This document shows positions 22,827 through 36,520 of a stretch of DNA of 64,000 nt, in pieces. Both the position numbers and the translations under genes were made by a program. Each line of letters opens with the position of its first letter. The first letter of the stretch is position 1. Source of the stretch: Trogon surrucura (lineage: Eukaryota > Chordata > Aves > Trogoniformes > Trogonidae); NCBI GenBank assembly GCA_020746105.1, contig CM036618.1, positions 120,763,161-120,827,160 on the forward strand. The letters are read 5' to 3'. A model generated the notes under the pieces. It saw nothing but the letters and a program-made list of their open reading frames with translations, made no database searches and was not told where the DNA came from.

Positions 22827-23438
22827 TTGAGACAAATGAGACAGAGCAGAAGCGGCTTACACAAACAAGGAAAAACTCAGTACTTCATGACACATGCCAA
22901 GGCTCTCCACACGGTTTTCAAGTCCCTGACAGGCAAGTCACAGAACTGCACGCACCAGCTCCTGCTTTCCACGGCGCTATCACCTCTCACCGCCCAATCC
23001 CAACACGATGGAGAACCCACAAGCTGTGCTTACACAGCATTTGCCATGTTTGCTCCACATAGGATTTTGCAGGCCCAAGTAATTCTTTCACCTGAGTTTA
23101 GCCCTTCCTCAGCACTGCTCTTTGGTGGTGAGTTGCTCTGTCAATACGCTTTTTGTGCTGTCCATCAGGGAGGAGGAGGCTGGAAAGGTGATTGGAGCAT
23201 CTCAAAACCAAAAAGGCAAATTACTGGCAAACTCACTTTGTGCTGTTTTCTCTTTCTTGATTTTACTATCTTACGTAGCAAAACACGGCAATCTCAAGCA
23301 CCCTTGCCCCTGAAACACCAGCATAATGAGAGCTACAAAGAACCACTGAGAGGCATAAACAAAGAATCACCCAACCATCAGCCTCATCTCCTACACCCAA
23401 AAGCACGAGGTTCAGTCATATATACAGAACAAGCTTGA
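22827..23438 (+). other. Long unassigned open frame (about 200 codons)
   Basis: This is the longest open frame in the window, open for about 203 codons; the first ATG is three codons in. The product would be basic and of mixed composition, with a Gly4 run (HQGGGGWKGDW) and a hydrophobic patch (LTLCCFLFLDFTIL). No signal peptide, domain or family motif is evident and no strong promoter or splice structure frames it. Local G+C is slightly raised, which lengthens chance frames. A retained old coding fragment is possible but unsupported. Confidence 0.2.
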
Positions 23439-26400
23439 ATTATTTTCACCTGAGTGCTAAGCCTACTAGAAAAAAAGCTTTAAAAGTTCAGCTGTAGCTA
23501 TTTTTGTTGTTGTTGTTTTACATAATTAAAAGGGGAAACCTTTGGAGCACTTAAAGCACTTCATCATTGCCCATTTAACAAACACAAAAAGATGCCTCTT
23601 GCATTTGGCAACAGAAGGACACAACCTCTTTCCTTGGAAACAAAGGTTTAACAACTGGGAAGCAAAAAGCAGAAAACACAGACTAAACACGGTGCTTCCC
23701 CAATAAAACCAGAAACAATAGAAGGCATTAGCTGGATGAATTCCTGGCTGCTATCTTGAGTCTCAGACCGCATGACCTAAAGGCTATGAATTTCAAAACC
23801 ACTGCCTCTGACAGGATTAGAAGGTTAACGACTATTTCTCTTTATACCAGCCGTGTTGCCTCATCCTCACTGTCTACGAAAAACCTGCTGTGGTGATTAC
23901 GTCAGGCTGAGCAGAGCTGCTCAGGTACAAAACTAGCCAGGCTAACTTTCCAAAGTCCTTTCCAGAAGGAACACAAAAATTTTCCCCAGGCCAAAATCAT
24001 ATATCTTATTAATTTAGATGAGGGACTTCGATGAAAACACAGTGACAGTCTTTTATTCCCGTTTCCTGGAGTTGCTGAACCAAATAAGGATCCTATCACA
24101 AACCAGGTGATTCAAATGTGAATATAATTTCTAAGAACTGTGAAGCATCTTTATCACAGCAGCCTCCTTCAGAAACGGCCCTTCTTTTTTTTACTATTTT
24201 TTATTTGTGTCTTTTCTTTAGCCTTTGACATGGAGAGATAAAGCTTTCTGCTCCAAGGCAGGTACTCCTCCCTTCAGTCACACCTGGGATCCTGAAGCAA
24301 GGATACATTCCACAAGTTATGCCCAAAACACTGACGAAAAGCTATTTTAAAGTATTCGCAGTGTTATTTAAGAAGTATTCTGTTCTTATTAATATAACGT
24401 ACAAACATAAAACTAGACAGTGAATTCTAACTCAGATGCCTACAGGCAAACAACTTCAAGTGACTCAATATTGAAGAGCTGCTAAATGTGTTATCAACCA
24501 AGCCCTGTCACATTCACTGGAAAATGTGGTGAGGAAATCTCAGAATTATCACAACTGAAGTTCAGAAATCAGAAAGACAGAAATTAAAAAGCGTTACCTG
24601 TGCACATAAACAGTTAAGATTTTTCTAAACGTCAACATGTAGTATGGAAAATATGCCAGTCAATCTTAAGCTCTCTCTAACTGAAATGAGTAAACACTGA
24701 TTGTCAGAGAATGAGCAATTTTTACAAACAGATATTCGCCCCATACTTCTACATGCACTGAGGATCATTATTCACTGACACAATTCTGGGAAGTCTATTT
24801 CAGCATCTTTTATTACGGACTAAAAACTGAATCCACACCCTGTAACAATGGAAAAATCGTTAACAATATTGCCTCTAGAGAGGGTTGGGTTTGGTTTGGG
24901 GTTTTAAGACCTTAATTACTTGTTCTTCCATTGCACTATTTTTTGCTGTTGGCTTCAGCGCTACCAGTTGTAATTAAAACTGTAAAATATTATAAACCTG
25001 CTTTATAGCTCATCTCTACAAACAATCATAAATTCATAAACCATTGAAATACAAGTCATTGTCCAAGCATGAGCATGTATCTGTCTTACATATTACAAGC
25101 GTTATCTAGGGTTCACCGGTAATCATATTTCTCCTCTGATTTTTCTTTCTAAAGTAACTCAGCCTTTCCAATCCTGAAAATAAAATATTTAATTGCCTGT
25201 GTCAGACTGATTGCTGCTGCTTCCTCCTGCGCTAACTAGACGTCTAAGCAACTTCATGGTCCTAACAGACGGCCAGAAGTTGAAGGGGGTAAAACCTCAC
25301 TCAAAACTCATGCTTGCAGTTAACAGAACTACAGCCTTCTAAATAGGCCACTATCGCCTGCTCCGCTGCCGAGAAGACAGAACCCTGTGACAGCATCTAC
25401 TGACAGAGCAGATGACAATGTTATCCATGACAAGTGCCATGGACCACTGTGCGACGCCTCCGTGCTGCAGCAGCCCCAAAGAGAAGGCTGACAGGTTCTT
25501 CACGTAATTCAACACGGTGAAGACTCCCCCATACAATGCAGAGTCTGCTCGCCACCCTCTCCCCCGACCCTGCTTACTTAAGACACCCATTTCTGTGATG
25601 TAAGGACCAGATTATGCTGCACTGTGCCCATACAATTAAGTATCTATTTCTGCATGGGTTCTGTAGAAATTCTAATTTAATATCACCTAAAAATTTGCGA
25701 AGTCCTATAAATGCAATGCTCGAATGTGGAAAGTTCAACCGGATTTTTTCCTAATTGTACTATTTTAATAGTCCAATGGCTGGACAAATGGAAGTTAAAG
25801 ACCTCTGCACTTCAGGCTCCATACGACACTTCTCTGATTTACAGCCTCAGGAACTGAAAAATAAAAAGATCCAACGTACAGCTGTGCCTCTCGTAAGACA
25901 ACAGGAAAGGAAATTAATACCTAGCCTGGTTCTAGAAACTCAGGTCCTCCAGGACAGAGGGCCAGTATCATGAGGCAACTAACTGAAGTAAAAGTAAGGC
26001 TCTGTGTGCTGCTCACTCCCAAAAGGATGATTCCGTAAGCATGCTTGATACTTTTCAGCAAGGCTTATTTTGCAGTACCATGGAGGCTCGTAGAGAGTTT
26101 GAAGTCCGCTTTGCTTTTTATACACAACTTCTTACAGGATCATGTTTTGTCCTGCCCCTTGCCATTGCCTTTTCCACGTCCTGCTCCCAGGAAATGAGCG
26201 CTCCTGCTGACAAGCTCGCGCCAGCTAATCTCAGGGGAAAAAAAAAAAAAAAAGATAAAGGACAGCCTGCCACTTCGTACAGAAGCAGCAAAACAAGATC
26301 TGAAAGGTCCTGCCCTCAGGAGAAGCACCTCTTCCTCCCTTTTCCACACACCAGCCTGGGAACTGAGCAGAGAGTAACCCCAACCTCAAAGAAAGAGCTA

Positions 26401-27059
26401 ACGTTGCTCACAGAGAGCAGTGATGCACAAACTCGGGGGCTAATGACAGGTAATCAGGAGTGAGGAATGCAAGTCACTAAACAAAGCCATATACTATTAT
26501 TTGACGTCCCCTCCAGACGTTCCCACCCATGCCTTCTGTGCCGTAAGCCAGAGCATGGGACAAGAGGCAAACTGCAATTCAATTCAACCCTCCAGAGGAG
26601 CACAAACTCAGAGGCCCTCCCCTAACCTTCCTTGGAGCATTTCTTTGCTGGTTTGTTGAGAACTCAGCGTTGTTCCGCGGAAAGAAAGAGAGGACTGCAG
26701 TGAGACAACACGACGACCGGTCTACTGACCTCTTCCCACACACCACCACTGGATTTTTCTAATAGACTGTGTTTTCTGCCATTTGCGGGTTTATTTTTGT
26801 AACCAGCCTTTCACATGTGGCAGATGGTGCTCTGGAAAAAAAAAAAGACCATGAGAACTGCTGTATCATTCCAAAGCAAAGACACACCTAGCCCAAGATC
26901 CCACTTCTAACAGATGTCATGAAAGGATGACTGAGAAAAAGTACAAGAAGGGGATAATCAAGCACAATACTCCCAAATACGGTTATTCTTCCTAATACTA
27001 TGTAAGTGTTCAGCTCACTCAGGGAATTCCTCCACTGGCTGTAGTTTCTAAATAATCCT
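23439..27059. other. Noncoding stretch
   Basis: No gene recognised. It includes a (GTT)4 tract at about 23505-23516, an A16 run at about 26238-26253, and a plus-strand frame of 140 codons at about 26041-26463 that runs through that A tract (giving poly-Lys) and shows no family features. Confidence 0.4.
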
Positions 27060-27385
27060 CACTGGTTTTCTTGTCCAAGAACTCATCCAGCATCTCTTTA
27101 AACTGTAAGCATCTGCAATACCCTTTGGCAACAAGTTTCATAAGCCTAGTTACCCGCTGTGTAAAAAGCCTGGCTTTTGCTTGCTCTGAACCTGGCCCTA
27201 ACTGTATTTATGCAGGTGTTAGAAGTTTTATTTGTTATTACACTTCTCAATACCTTTCTCAGAACATATGAAGCTTGCAGGCCTCAGCTTTCCCAACGCA
27301 ATGCTCAAGACCACGATGCTACATCTGCCACCTTATACACCAAAACCATTTTAGCCGACCGTCTACACCATTCATAATCCATTGT
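27060..27385 (-). mobile_element. Old CR1/L3-like LINE relic (3' coding part)
   Basis: The plus strand carries phrases such as CCCTTTGGCAACAAGTTTC, GCTGTGTAAAAAGCC and TTGCTTGCTCTGAACCTG in the order seen, from memory, in the antisense of ancient CR1/L3-type LINE copies shared among reptiles, birds and mammals. They lie over the C-terminal part of the reverse-transcriptase ORF (the FFTxR...LP...FK..LD region). No continuous frame survives, so it is much older than the copy at 40.3 kb. Boundaries are approximate and no tail was found. Confidence 0.55.
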
Positions 27386-30300
27386 TTCCATTCTTGAGCA
27401 CCTTCATGTCATTTGAGAAATGCCAACTCATCCTGGAAACGTGCTACTACTGTCAGTTTTGTTCATTTGTTTCATAACCTCTTTCACATTTGTTTTATCT
27501 TCAGACACAGCCTCCAAGTCTCCAGCAACAAAGTTTTCTTTAGCCCATCTCTCCAGTTTCTTCCAGAGATGCCAAGAAGTCACTGGTCCTCCCAGGTGGG
27601 GCTTCCACATTCTCTTCTCCACCTCTCCTGGGCTGCACATTATTTCTACTGACAACCACGTGAGGCAGCAACACTCACTTCTAGTCCAGGCAAAGAAATT
27701 TTGCCAAACCTTGGGTTGCTGTCTATGATAGTCATAATTTTTCATTCAGTGGGGCATGAAAAAGAGAAGAAAAGCCAGATTGTTTTTAAAGCATGCGACA
27801 ATCTACTCTATAAGTAAAGTCAGGGAAAAGGAGTTTTTTACTTTGCATGGTTTTACTTAAAGTCTCAAAATAATGCTTTAAATCATTCACAACAGAATAA
27901 TCAAATCACCTATTTTTGTTCATGCCTTGCAAACTCATTACTGATTTTAAGTGATCGATTTCAGACCCCTTCAAAAGGATTGAGGGGGACAGTAAAGAGG
28001 GATTTCTGCAATATGTTGCAACTCACAACCAAAATAAAATACAAAGGCAAGAGAAAAATGAAACTCTGTGGGGAGCATTCACATCAATTTGTGTATCCTC
28101 ACCCAAAATTACACAGGAATGAGTTAGACACTGACCTTCCGTAAATAAGACTTTTTTTCTATGTGCCTTATTTATAGAAGAAATATTAGAGATCTTTTTA
28201 CATCCTTTCCAGCTTCAGCTTTGATATGAGAGTTTGGTTTTTCTTTACTAATCTGACAGCCCTTCAAAAGCACGGGCCTTATCCTGGAAGGCATCACGTG
28301 CAAAGTGTGCAAATCAAAAAACCTCCAGAAATGCTCGATTGAAAGAAAAAAGAGTGAACCTGGGTCACCTACAGAAGAAAAAGACACTAAATGTAATCAG
28401 CTTAAACACTGCTTTTGGTATTTTTAAATTCATTAGTAGTTTTAGGTAGTGTTAAACGAAATGCTGAAGGGCTCTCGGGGAACAGAGGATCCTGGGTAAA
28501 GCAAGTATTTGCTATAATTTGATTCTGATGAGAATAAAATAGACAGAACTGCCTGGAATACGTTCATAACAAAAAGACTTTACAAGTCCCAGCACTTTGA
28601 CCTGATCCTGTTGGCATACAGCTCCGCAGCTCGCTCTACAAGCTCTTCTTTAACTGACAACAGGATGAAAACAAATGAATTTGAATAAGAATGTGTTCCA
28701 AACAAAACGTTACTTAACTAAGAAAACTCCTGTTTGCAGGAAACAAATGTCAGTCGACAAAAACGAGGTAAGACTTTTATATACATATCATTTTAACATA
28801 ATTAAAGAACTTTACTTGAATATAGATAACAAATTTTAAACATGAGACTTGCAGAATATTAATCTTACTTTTTATAACTATCTTTTAATCTGTGCAACTC
28901 TTCTTCTTCATGCATTGCTGCTGCTATCAAGATGCAAATTATTTAGATTTTATTAAACAAGCATAAGATTCTTTGCTTTGTCCTTTGAAAAAAGACTAAA
29001 GATTTGTCTTCCCCCAATGTTCAAGGCCTACCAGCCTCTCTGGCAAAATCAAGGTGATGAACACAATTTAAAAATCCATTTCTATAGATGGCATCCACAT
29101 GCTTTTTCAAAGCAAAACTATTCCAATCACTGATTGGACGAACAAGAAAGAGAAGCAAACAGGTTAATTATTAAAATTACTGTTGAGTCAAACTAATACA
29201 AACAGACACTAATCAACCAGCAAAAAGTAAGAATTACAAAAGGATTAAGGTAGTTTAACACACGGTCTTCAACTTCCACATTAATGTTATGTTCAGGAAA
29301 AACCCACCAGTGCTTGTACCCCCAGTCCTTCAGGTGTTTGTGCAATGCTGAAACTCAGACAAACCCAAGATGAAGATTGCAAAGAAGCAGATTTCTCCTC
29401 TGCTGTCAACACTTTTATATTTGTGTTGGTTGCTTTGACTCCTTGATCTCCAAGGAATGGTCCCAAGGATCACAGGCAGATACAGAACCAGAAGAGCAAA
29501 GAATATTTAAGTAGCGGAATTACCCAGTGGGAATATACAGGTGTTTGTCTGGAAACGCATTAAGATTCTGATGTTGTTTTATTTTCAAGTTCCTTTCTAG
29601 CCTAAACAGGTTAGATTTAAAACCAGGCCTTAAAACAGCAGGCTATTGCAACAGAACTGGTGCTTCTGATCATCGAATGGTCAGACATTTAAAGTTTTAC
29701 TTTTGGCATTCACCTCAAAGCAAACAAAGCAAACCAGATAATTTCATGCTACACATTTTTTTTTTTTTTTTGCAACATCCATTTCTTGAGAACAGGAGAG
29801 GTGTTGATTTGATCTTGAGCCACAAAGACAAAAAGCAAAACTCCGCTTGTCTCACGTCAAGCGGATACTTTTGCCCTGAAATCCACGTTCGACCACCTTT
29901 GACAACGGAAACTGGCAGAGGAATATTTCCTGCTCTTTGTGGTTACCAGTATTTCAGTGCAAATCCCCTCTGGTACGTGTATTGTACCACAGCGATGTCA
30001 TTCTTCACGTGCTACCAAAATTGTCTGTGACACACTGCCAAATTCACAAGCAGACAAGCTTTGGTACCAGAACACTCTCCTGAAAACTGATTAATGATAA
30101 CCAGCGCAATTTATACAACATAAGCTTCCTCTGCAGTGCTTGGTACTCAATAAACAAATATGGAAAAATAAAGAATAATTTCAGAAATTATCCTGGTTCG
30201 GTGCCAGGGCCTGTTCCTCCAGGTGAAATACCCCTTTTTTCAGTACAGTCTGGTCTGACCCTATTGCATCTCCCTTTCTCTCGGCATGAAGGGTTGCCGG

Positions 30301-32200
30301 GTTACGCCACGCACTTCAGTCCATTTCCACCGCCACGGAGTTTACAGATAAGTCTCAGACGCAGACGACTTCACCAAGAAGGCACAAGAGTTCAGCATTT
30401 CATTCATTCAATTGCAGACCTGTCGAGGCTCTACTCGCAGTAGATGCAATGTTCAGTTAAGTCAGGGGACGTTTTCCAGCCAAAGTGCGAACCCTGGCGC
30501 GACCGGTATCGGCCTCGTGAATGACATTACAGACCTGCAAAATCTGGACAGGTGTAATCAGCAAGACTTTTTTTTTCCTCCTTGAGCCAGTTCCGCCATT
30601 AAAAATAAATCTGAAAGATCAACTACTTCCTAAATTAATTCTTCAAAAGATTTATCACATTAGACTGCTCATTTTCCTGCCAACGCCAGCTCCATGCAAA
30701 GGAAAGACAAACAGCAACAGTGCAGTCGCGGGAGCTGTAACGCCTTGGAGTAACTCCTAAGTTGGGAAATGAGGACAGACAAAGTACTCTTGAATATTAA
30801 TGGTGCTGAACCAGTGTTGCTAGAATCCAGCAAGCCTGTCATATTATCTGAAAAATAAATTATTTTGCTTAGAATCCCAATTATAACACCCAAAGAGCAG
30901 ATGCTTCAATGACAGTTTGCAAGATGCACCTTACAAAGTCTAAAATTAAAAAAAAAATAAAATCAAATTACGATAGTTTATCTGACTGCTTTGCAAAGTC
31001 TAGATTCCAGTTGGAATTATTTTTTTGTCTTATGCCATATATTCCACAGCTAAACTCCTTCATATCCTGCAGTGGAAAAAAAGCCAAAAGATTGTCACAG
31101 GCTTCTCTAACTCATTTCTGGAAAAAGAGAAAAACTTTTTTTACTTTTTCAGTTTCAGTGTAACATTTTGTTCTAGATAGACATATATTTTTAATACAAG
31201 CTTATGTTAGCAAAAATCAGAACTAGGAAGCTCTTTCAGATCCAAACATTTCATGCTAAACCAGACTTTTTTTTTCCCTAGAAGCAAAAATTCCCTATCA
31301 GCTCCAATTTCTTTTTTTCAAGCAGAACTTCATTGGATCACACAACATTTTCCTAAAGGAAAATCAGTGCTTCAGCCTTTTAAATTGCCAACAGGCTTCC
31401 ACACTGCTGGAAAACCTGTGGGTGCTATTGTTGGAAAAAAAAAATAAAATACTTTTTCCTGTCTAATGTAACCTTATTCGTTAGATTTCTATGTAAAGCA
31501 TTCTGGAATTTAGTAAAATAATATTGACACAAATGCCAACATTGGAACAGGTACGGCCTCAAAATTACACCTCGGATTATACTTAGGATGTGCACGTTTT
31601 AAAGATACTGCAGCCTGGTACCAACAGGATCAGCCATTACGCTCGTATTAACCCACGACAGCATTTCCTTCCATCTGTAACTCAACGCATTAGGTAACGA
31701 GCGCTGGCAATTTGCAAAATGTTTTTTCAAACTTTGCTCTAAATCACATCAGAGACTAGAGACAAAATCGAGTAACGTGGCTATTATTTCACAAGGCATT
31801 TCCATAAAATTACGAGACCAACAACCATTTCATAGCTTTGGTAAAAACACAAAATAAAAAATCACGCAGCCACAGAATAACAACCGAGACCATTAACCTC
31901 CACTGCATTTTATGTTGTTTTTTTTCAGCGAGATTAACATGATCCACACAATTTAAAGCTACTTAAACACAACTATCACTGCATAAATAGACACCATCAC
32001 ATCTTCACACCGCTGGCAATAATTTCTATCACAAAAGAGAGATGATACAATCTGCCAGTATTTGCCGTTGGAAGGATTTGGCATACCACTATATTTAAAA
32101 TGATCCTGAAAAGGAAAAATACTACTTCAAACTGATTTTGTTAAAATTTTTTTTACAAAGCTGGGAAAAGTTCTCGGTTTACAAAGTATTTTCAAAGCCA
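27386..32200. other. Noncoding stretch
   Basis: AT-rich with no recognised gene. It carries a T16 run at about 29756-29771 and several shorter T or A runs. Opposed open frames at about 27420-27745 and plus-strand frames near 29677-30443 lack motifs. The LINE relic may extend slightly into the left end. Confidence 0.4.
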
Positions 32201-32630
32201 GCCATCACAGGGTACTTTTGTCCACAACACCATCTGGAAAAATCTCTTCCATACAAGAAGAGAGATGTCTCCGCTGCCCATGTCCACTGGCAAAGCACAG
32301 AAACCCTCTGCAGCCGCATTTCCAAGCAGACCCTTGTTTTCACAACGGGAAGGCACCAGCCACGCGTGGACAGAGACTCGGGAGGATGTGCTTGCTCCCG
32401 GAGATATCCTGGGGGATCCCGGCAGGTGCCAAGCAGCAGCAGCAGCAGAGCTGCAGGAGCAAGCAGCTCAGGGAAGGGGTTTTTAAGATCCCTCTGCCTG
32501 TGAAAATGGCCACGCACCTCGTCTTCTGCAGGCCTTCGCCTGGCATGGCTGCAGCCCTCTGCAAAAGCTCAGGGTTCCCCCATTGCACTCAGCTGCATGC
32601 CTGTGAAGGCATGAAGAGAGTTTAAATTCA
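32201..32630. other. GC-rich patch with (CAG)5 and overlapping open frames
   Basis: Local GC enrichment leaves frames open on both strands (135, 121 and 73 codons on plus; 112 and 82 on minus). A (CAG)5 run at about 32433-32447 gives poly-Gln, poly-Ala or poly-Ser by frame. Simultaneous openness of many frames indicates composition, not coding selection. No splice structure was convincing. Confidence 0.4.
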
Positions 32631-34129
32631 GATAAAACCTAAGAGATAAACGCAGCCTCGGCCTGGCCACTGAGCCCATGCCAACAACGGTGCCTCCAAG
32701 CAACTCAAAACCTTCCTACTCCCCAAATTCTCCTTTTCTCCTCTGGTTTTCTTTATAATGTACAAGCCAACACCCTTCCAGGCAACGGCCCCTCCTCTGG
32801 TGTGTCCACAGACACATTACCTACAGCAACGCAATATACCATCTAAACAGGGATTATACAGAAGTTCTCCTCACAATTATTTTTCTCTCACAGCATTCAG
32901 GATTTTTGCAATTGCTGAAGTTGCTTTTTGTAGCCTAGTTTATCTCTGATCAACGTTTCTCCTCTGTTACAGGAGGGAATTTGTCCAACAGCGTTGTCAG
33001 AGTAGCACCGCAGGGTAAATCTGAATTGTCGCTCTTACTCCTAGTTTTAGATCTCGGCAAGACGCAACCAATGGGACACTCGCTCACAGCACACACCAGA
33101 AATTTTATGTTAATTTAACCGAGGAACCTGTTTTTAACAACCTTATACTTTGAAAACTTCCTTTGCGCGGAACAAAAGTTCTGTTCTAATATCCAAGCGC
33201 CCCGGTTTGCCTTTGTACAGTAGTTGTGCCTGAACTGTAATGCTTTATAAGCCTTGCTGCAAAACGTCTGTTCATCTGTATTACATTTGCTTTTCCCCTC
33301 CCCGCCCCCTTCTTGGAAACCCCAGTCTAGCCGATCTGCAGCAATGAAGACATCCATCCGAATTCCTCTTCCCCCCAGACCACCTCCTCAGTACAGCTTT
33401 ACAAGTTCCCACCTCACATTTCCTCAGTTCTGTGAGAGGGTGACAGTCTCTGCAATAACAATGTGCAAGCTGAAACTCTGGCTTTTCTGTAACCTTCTAA
33501 GCAATACAGATTTCTCAGACAAGTCAATACCAGCATAAAACTAACCTGCAACTAAAATACCCCACCTTACAATACTTTTGTTTGCAACCTACCCTAAAGA
33601 CCTGGCCACCATTTCCAACATCAAGATTACAGCGTGTAAAAGCTTTGAGGGACTTGGGATTTTTGAGCGGTACTCACCGCTCCTTCAGACGGGCATAGAG
33701 GAAGAGCGGGGATAGAAAACCGCTAGCCTGGAGTTAACTTTTGTGCGAGCAATCCCTTCAACTCAGCTCACTCTCGTACCTAATGCTTGGAAGTAACCGT
33801 AGGAGGGTGGCTGCTTGCAGGCCAGCGCTGTCCCTGCCAGAGACTTGCTGTTACGAGATCTGCACAAACATGATGAATCTTCAGCAGCTCTTTCCTTCTC
33901 CCCACTCCATTCTCACCAGGGCCTTGCTCCAGAGAAGCGACGATCAGCCATCTCTTTCAGTTCAACGCTTTCCACTAAATTTCCACTACTGAGCAAAGTT
34001 TTTCAATTCTGAAGGAGCTCCTCCAGGGAAAGAGAAAAAAGCCTGATCCTTGGTAGATTCTGCAGCTAGAGGCACCCTTTTGAAACATCTTATTTTACAG
34101 AAATATGTTATTACCAACCAACCCATTCT
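32631..34129. other. Noncoding stretch
   Basis: No gene, repeat or strong motif recognised. A C-rich tract (CCCCTCCCCGCCCCC) lies near 33295-33310. Confidence 0.35.
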
Positions 34130-34470
34130 TATTGTTCATTAGTATACAACTAGCTTTTTTATTGCGAAATAACAGCAAGAAGTAGTTCTTTTGCGGATTT
34201 CATTCTTTTGCGATTTTTCGCCCAGCTCGAATGTATACACACAATAAATGAGCTATAATTTTGGTTCTAAAACAGCTGTCATCTCTTATGAAAACTTGCT
34301 GCTCACAAGCAATGTTTGTTGCACATTCAATCCTATAAAGATATAATACCCATAATTATGCCATTGTTATTAAGGCAATCATAACAGATACCATATGGGC
34401 TTTAAAGTGGCTTTGAGTACGATTTTTTAATAAATGCAACATCACTGGCGCATTTTGCAAGAAAAATCCT
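34130..34470. promoter_or_regulatory. Possible conserved noncoding element
   Basis: This is high-complexity AT-rich sequence without runs or repeats, dense in homeodomain- and POU-like cores (CATAATTATGCC, AATAAATG, TTATTAAGG). That texture resembles conserved noncoding elements near developmental genes. The call is by appearance only. Confidence 0.2.
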
Positions 34471-35159
34471 TGCCACCACTGGTAACACACATAGTTTACT
34501 CTGTTTGGATTTTTTTTTTACACTATACGTACAGAGAATAACAATGAAACTCATAGCTTCTATTGATAACTCACTTTCGAAGGCTCTCCAGACTCGCTGC
34601 ACATCATGTTTTTAATACAACAGCGACTGTCTGCCAGAATTCAATGCTCCTGCAAATATGCCAACTTGTAGCTACTTTCAAAATGAGCTGCTCACCAGGA
34701 ATTAGTGCCAGGGTAAATCAATGGCACATTCAGCCGGATGTTCTAGTTCTACAAAATGAATTATACGCTATATACGGTCCTTTTGTACGTGTCTGTCTTT
34801 TTTGCATCTTTATCAAGGAGAGCTGAAAAGGCTAGAAATGAAGTTCCAGAAGGCTGTCCGTTATCCAGCCAAGGATTAGCAACGCAGGAAGCGAGTTTTT
34901 CTACCCGCACGTTAAATACAAGATTCACGTATTAGAATAAATTCTGTGCTGTCGAAACCATTTCACCTCTTCTCAAAAAACACCATTGTCCTTCAATTCT
35001 TGCTGCTGTAACACTCCCAGAGCAGCTGGATGCTCATAGCTGCACAAGCAGTCCACCAATAGCTACGTGCCAGGGAGTCCTCGGCGAAAAAACAGCTGGG
35101 GTGGGAGGGGACAAAATTGAAATTTTCAATGCTCAAACACACCCCTGCGACTTGCTCGC

Positions 35160-35470
35160 AGAGATGCTTATGGACATGAGACAGAACCGCAAATGAGGAG
35201 GCGGATCACGCGTGGCCCTTCTGCACTTCCGCACACGGGATGGTTAAACCAGGAAAACAGGGGGCTTGGGGAGCAGGAGGAAGGAGGTGAAGATGCCGGC
35301 TGGAGAACAGATCCCGGAGCTGCAGCCCATCCACAGAGGTGAGTATCAGGGGCCACCTGGGGACCGTGGCCCAAGGCAGGCAACAGCAAGCAGTGGCACA
35401 GCACGGATCCACCTGTTGGTCCCACGTCTCACGGCCACCACCCTCCCTGCTGGGAAGGGAAGCAAAAAGC
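35160..35470 (+). other. GC-rich patch with a strong donor site
   Basis: A GC-rich patch contains an excellent donor (ACAGAG|GTGAGTAT) at 35338/35339. Upstream lies an open frame with ATG at 35293 (MPAGEQIPELQPIHR to the donor) and a weak acceptor at 35252. It could be a first or internal exon of an unannotated transcript. No family match and no core promoter were found. Confidence 0.2.
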
Positions 35471-36019
35471 CTCCAATCTCATTCATTTTTGAACTAGCCA
35501 CAGTATCCAGACCTCTACAGTCTGTAGGGTTTTTTTCCCTTTTAAAAACATTTTTATATGTTTCTCATTCATGACGCGGAGCTCGTTTCCTTTTTCCCAA
35601 AGGACGGACGCTGCCAAGTTGCACGTTTTGCCAATACCCAGGGCTCTTACTGCAAAATACGGTAACCCTGGGGGCTGCCCACTCTTACTACAGTCAATGC
35701 TCCTGACCAAACAGCATGTACATTTTAGAGGTAATTGAAGTTCATGGAGTTGTGATTGCGATAGAGGCAGGGACAGCCTTCTCCGCAGAGCTAAACATTA
35801 ATTTGCAGGAGAAGTTTCAGGGGCTTGATTGTGTCCCATTTACAAATCCCTCTTGCTCACTACCCTTTCATTCCCTTCAGACATTCAATCAATTTTCCAT
35901 TCACATCCCGAGCGTGCGACTGCCTTATGAATCGTGTGCATTTGTACCACGTGTTAATCATCTCCTCCTACAGAACCGGGTTCCTTTATCTACTACAACC
36001 TCAGAGGCACATGTCTAAT
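35471..36019. other. Noncoding stretch
   Basis: Nothing recognised beyond chance open frames on the plus strand at about 35716-36028. Confidence 0.35.
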
Positions 36020-36520
36020 TTCACCTGACTTCACTATTCAGAGATAGTCTATCGTACTTATTTTAGTGTGGATTATGCACAGCGCCTTAAGTGCTTACAC
36101 TATGGGCATTTTATAAGTGTAAACTTGATTGATTGGTCACAAGACTGTTTTGGATAGCTGTAAAATGGATTTGGCCCCCAGCCACAGTTTGCTCAGCACG
36201 GATACACTGTAGGACAGAGATAACATTTCAAGAATTCATAATGAATATGCTAAGAAGTATTACAAACCCGTATTTCTATGGTTGATACTATACATGCATT
36301 TCTAAACATTTCTCAATAGCAATGCATACTACAAGATGTAAGAGAATTCTGGCTGGATATTTATCAGCGAAGAAGCCTTATGAAAATGTGTTTTCAGTAA
36401 CTGGTGTGAAGTCAGCCCACTCTCTGCTGATTAGATACAGTCGCAGTGCAGAAACAGCCCTATTCAGCATAGTAGGAAGCAATCACTGCCTTACGGAGGC
36501 TTGAATTGAGAGGTTCGTGC
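36020..36520. promoter_or_regulatory. Possible enhancer-like conserved element with PBX/HOX motif
   Basis: Complex, repeat-free sequence contains TGATTGAT at 36126-36133, the consensus of PBX-HOX heterodimers, running into an inverted CCAAT core (ATTGG). Further homeodomain cores (AATGAATATG, CATAATG) and an NKX2-like CTTAAGTG lie nearby. Function is inferred from motif content only. Confidence 0.25.
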
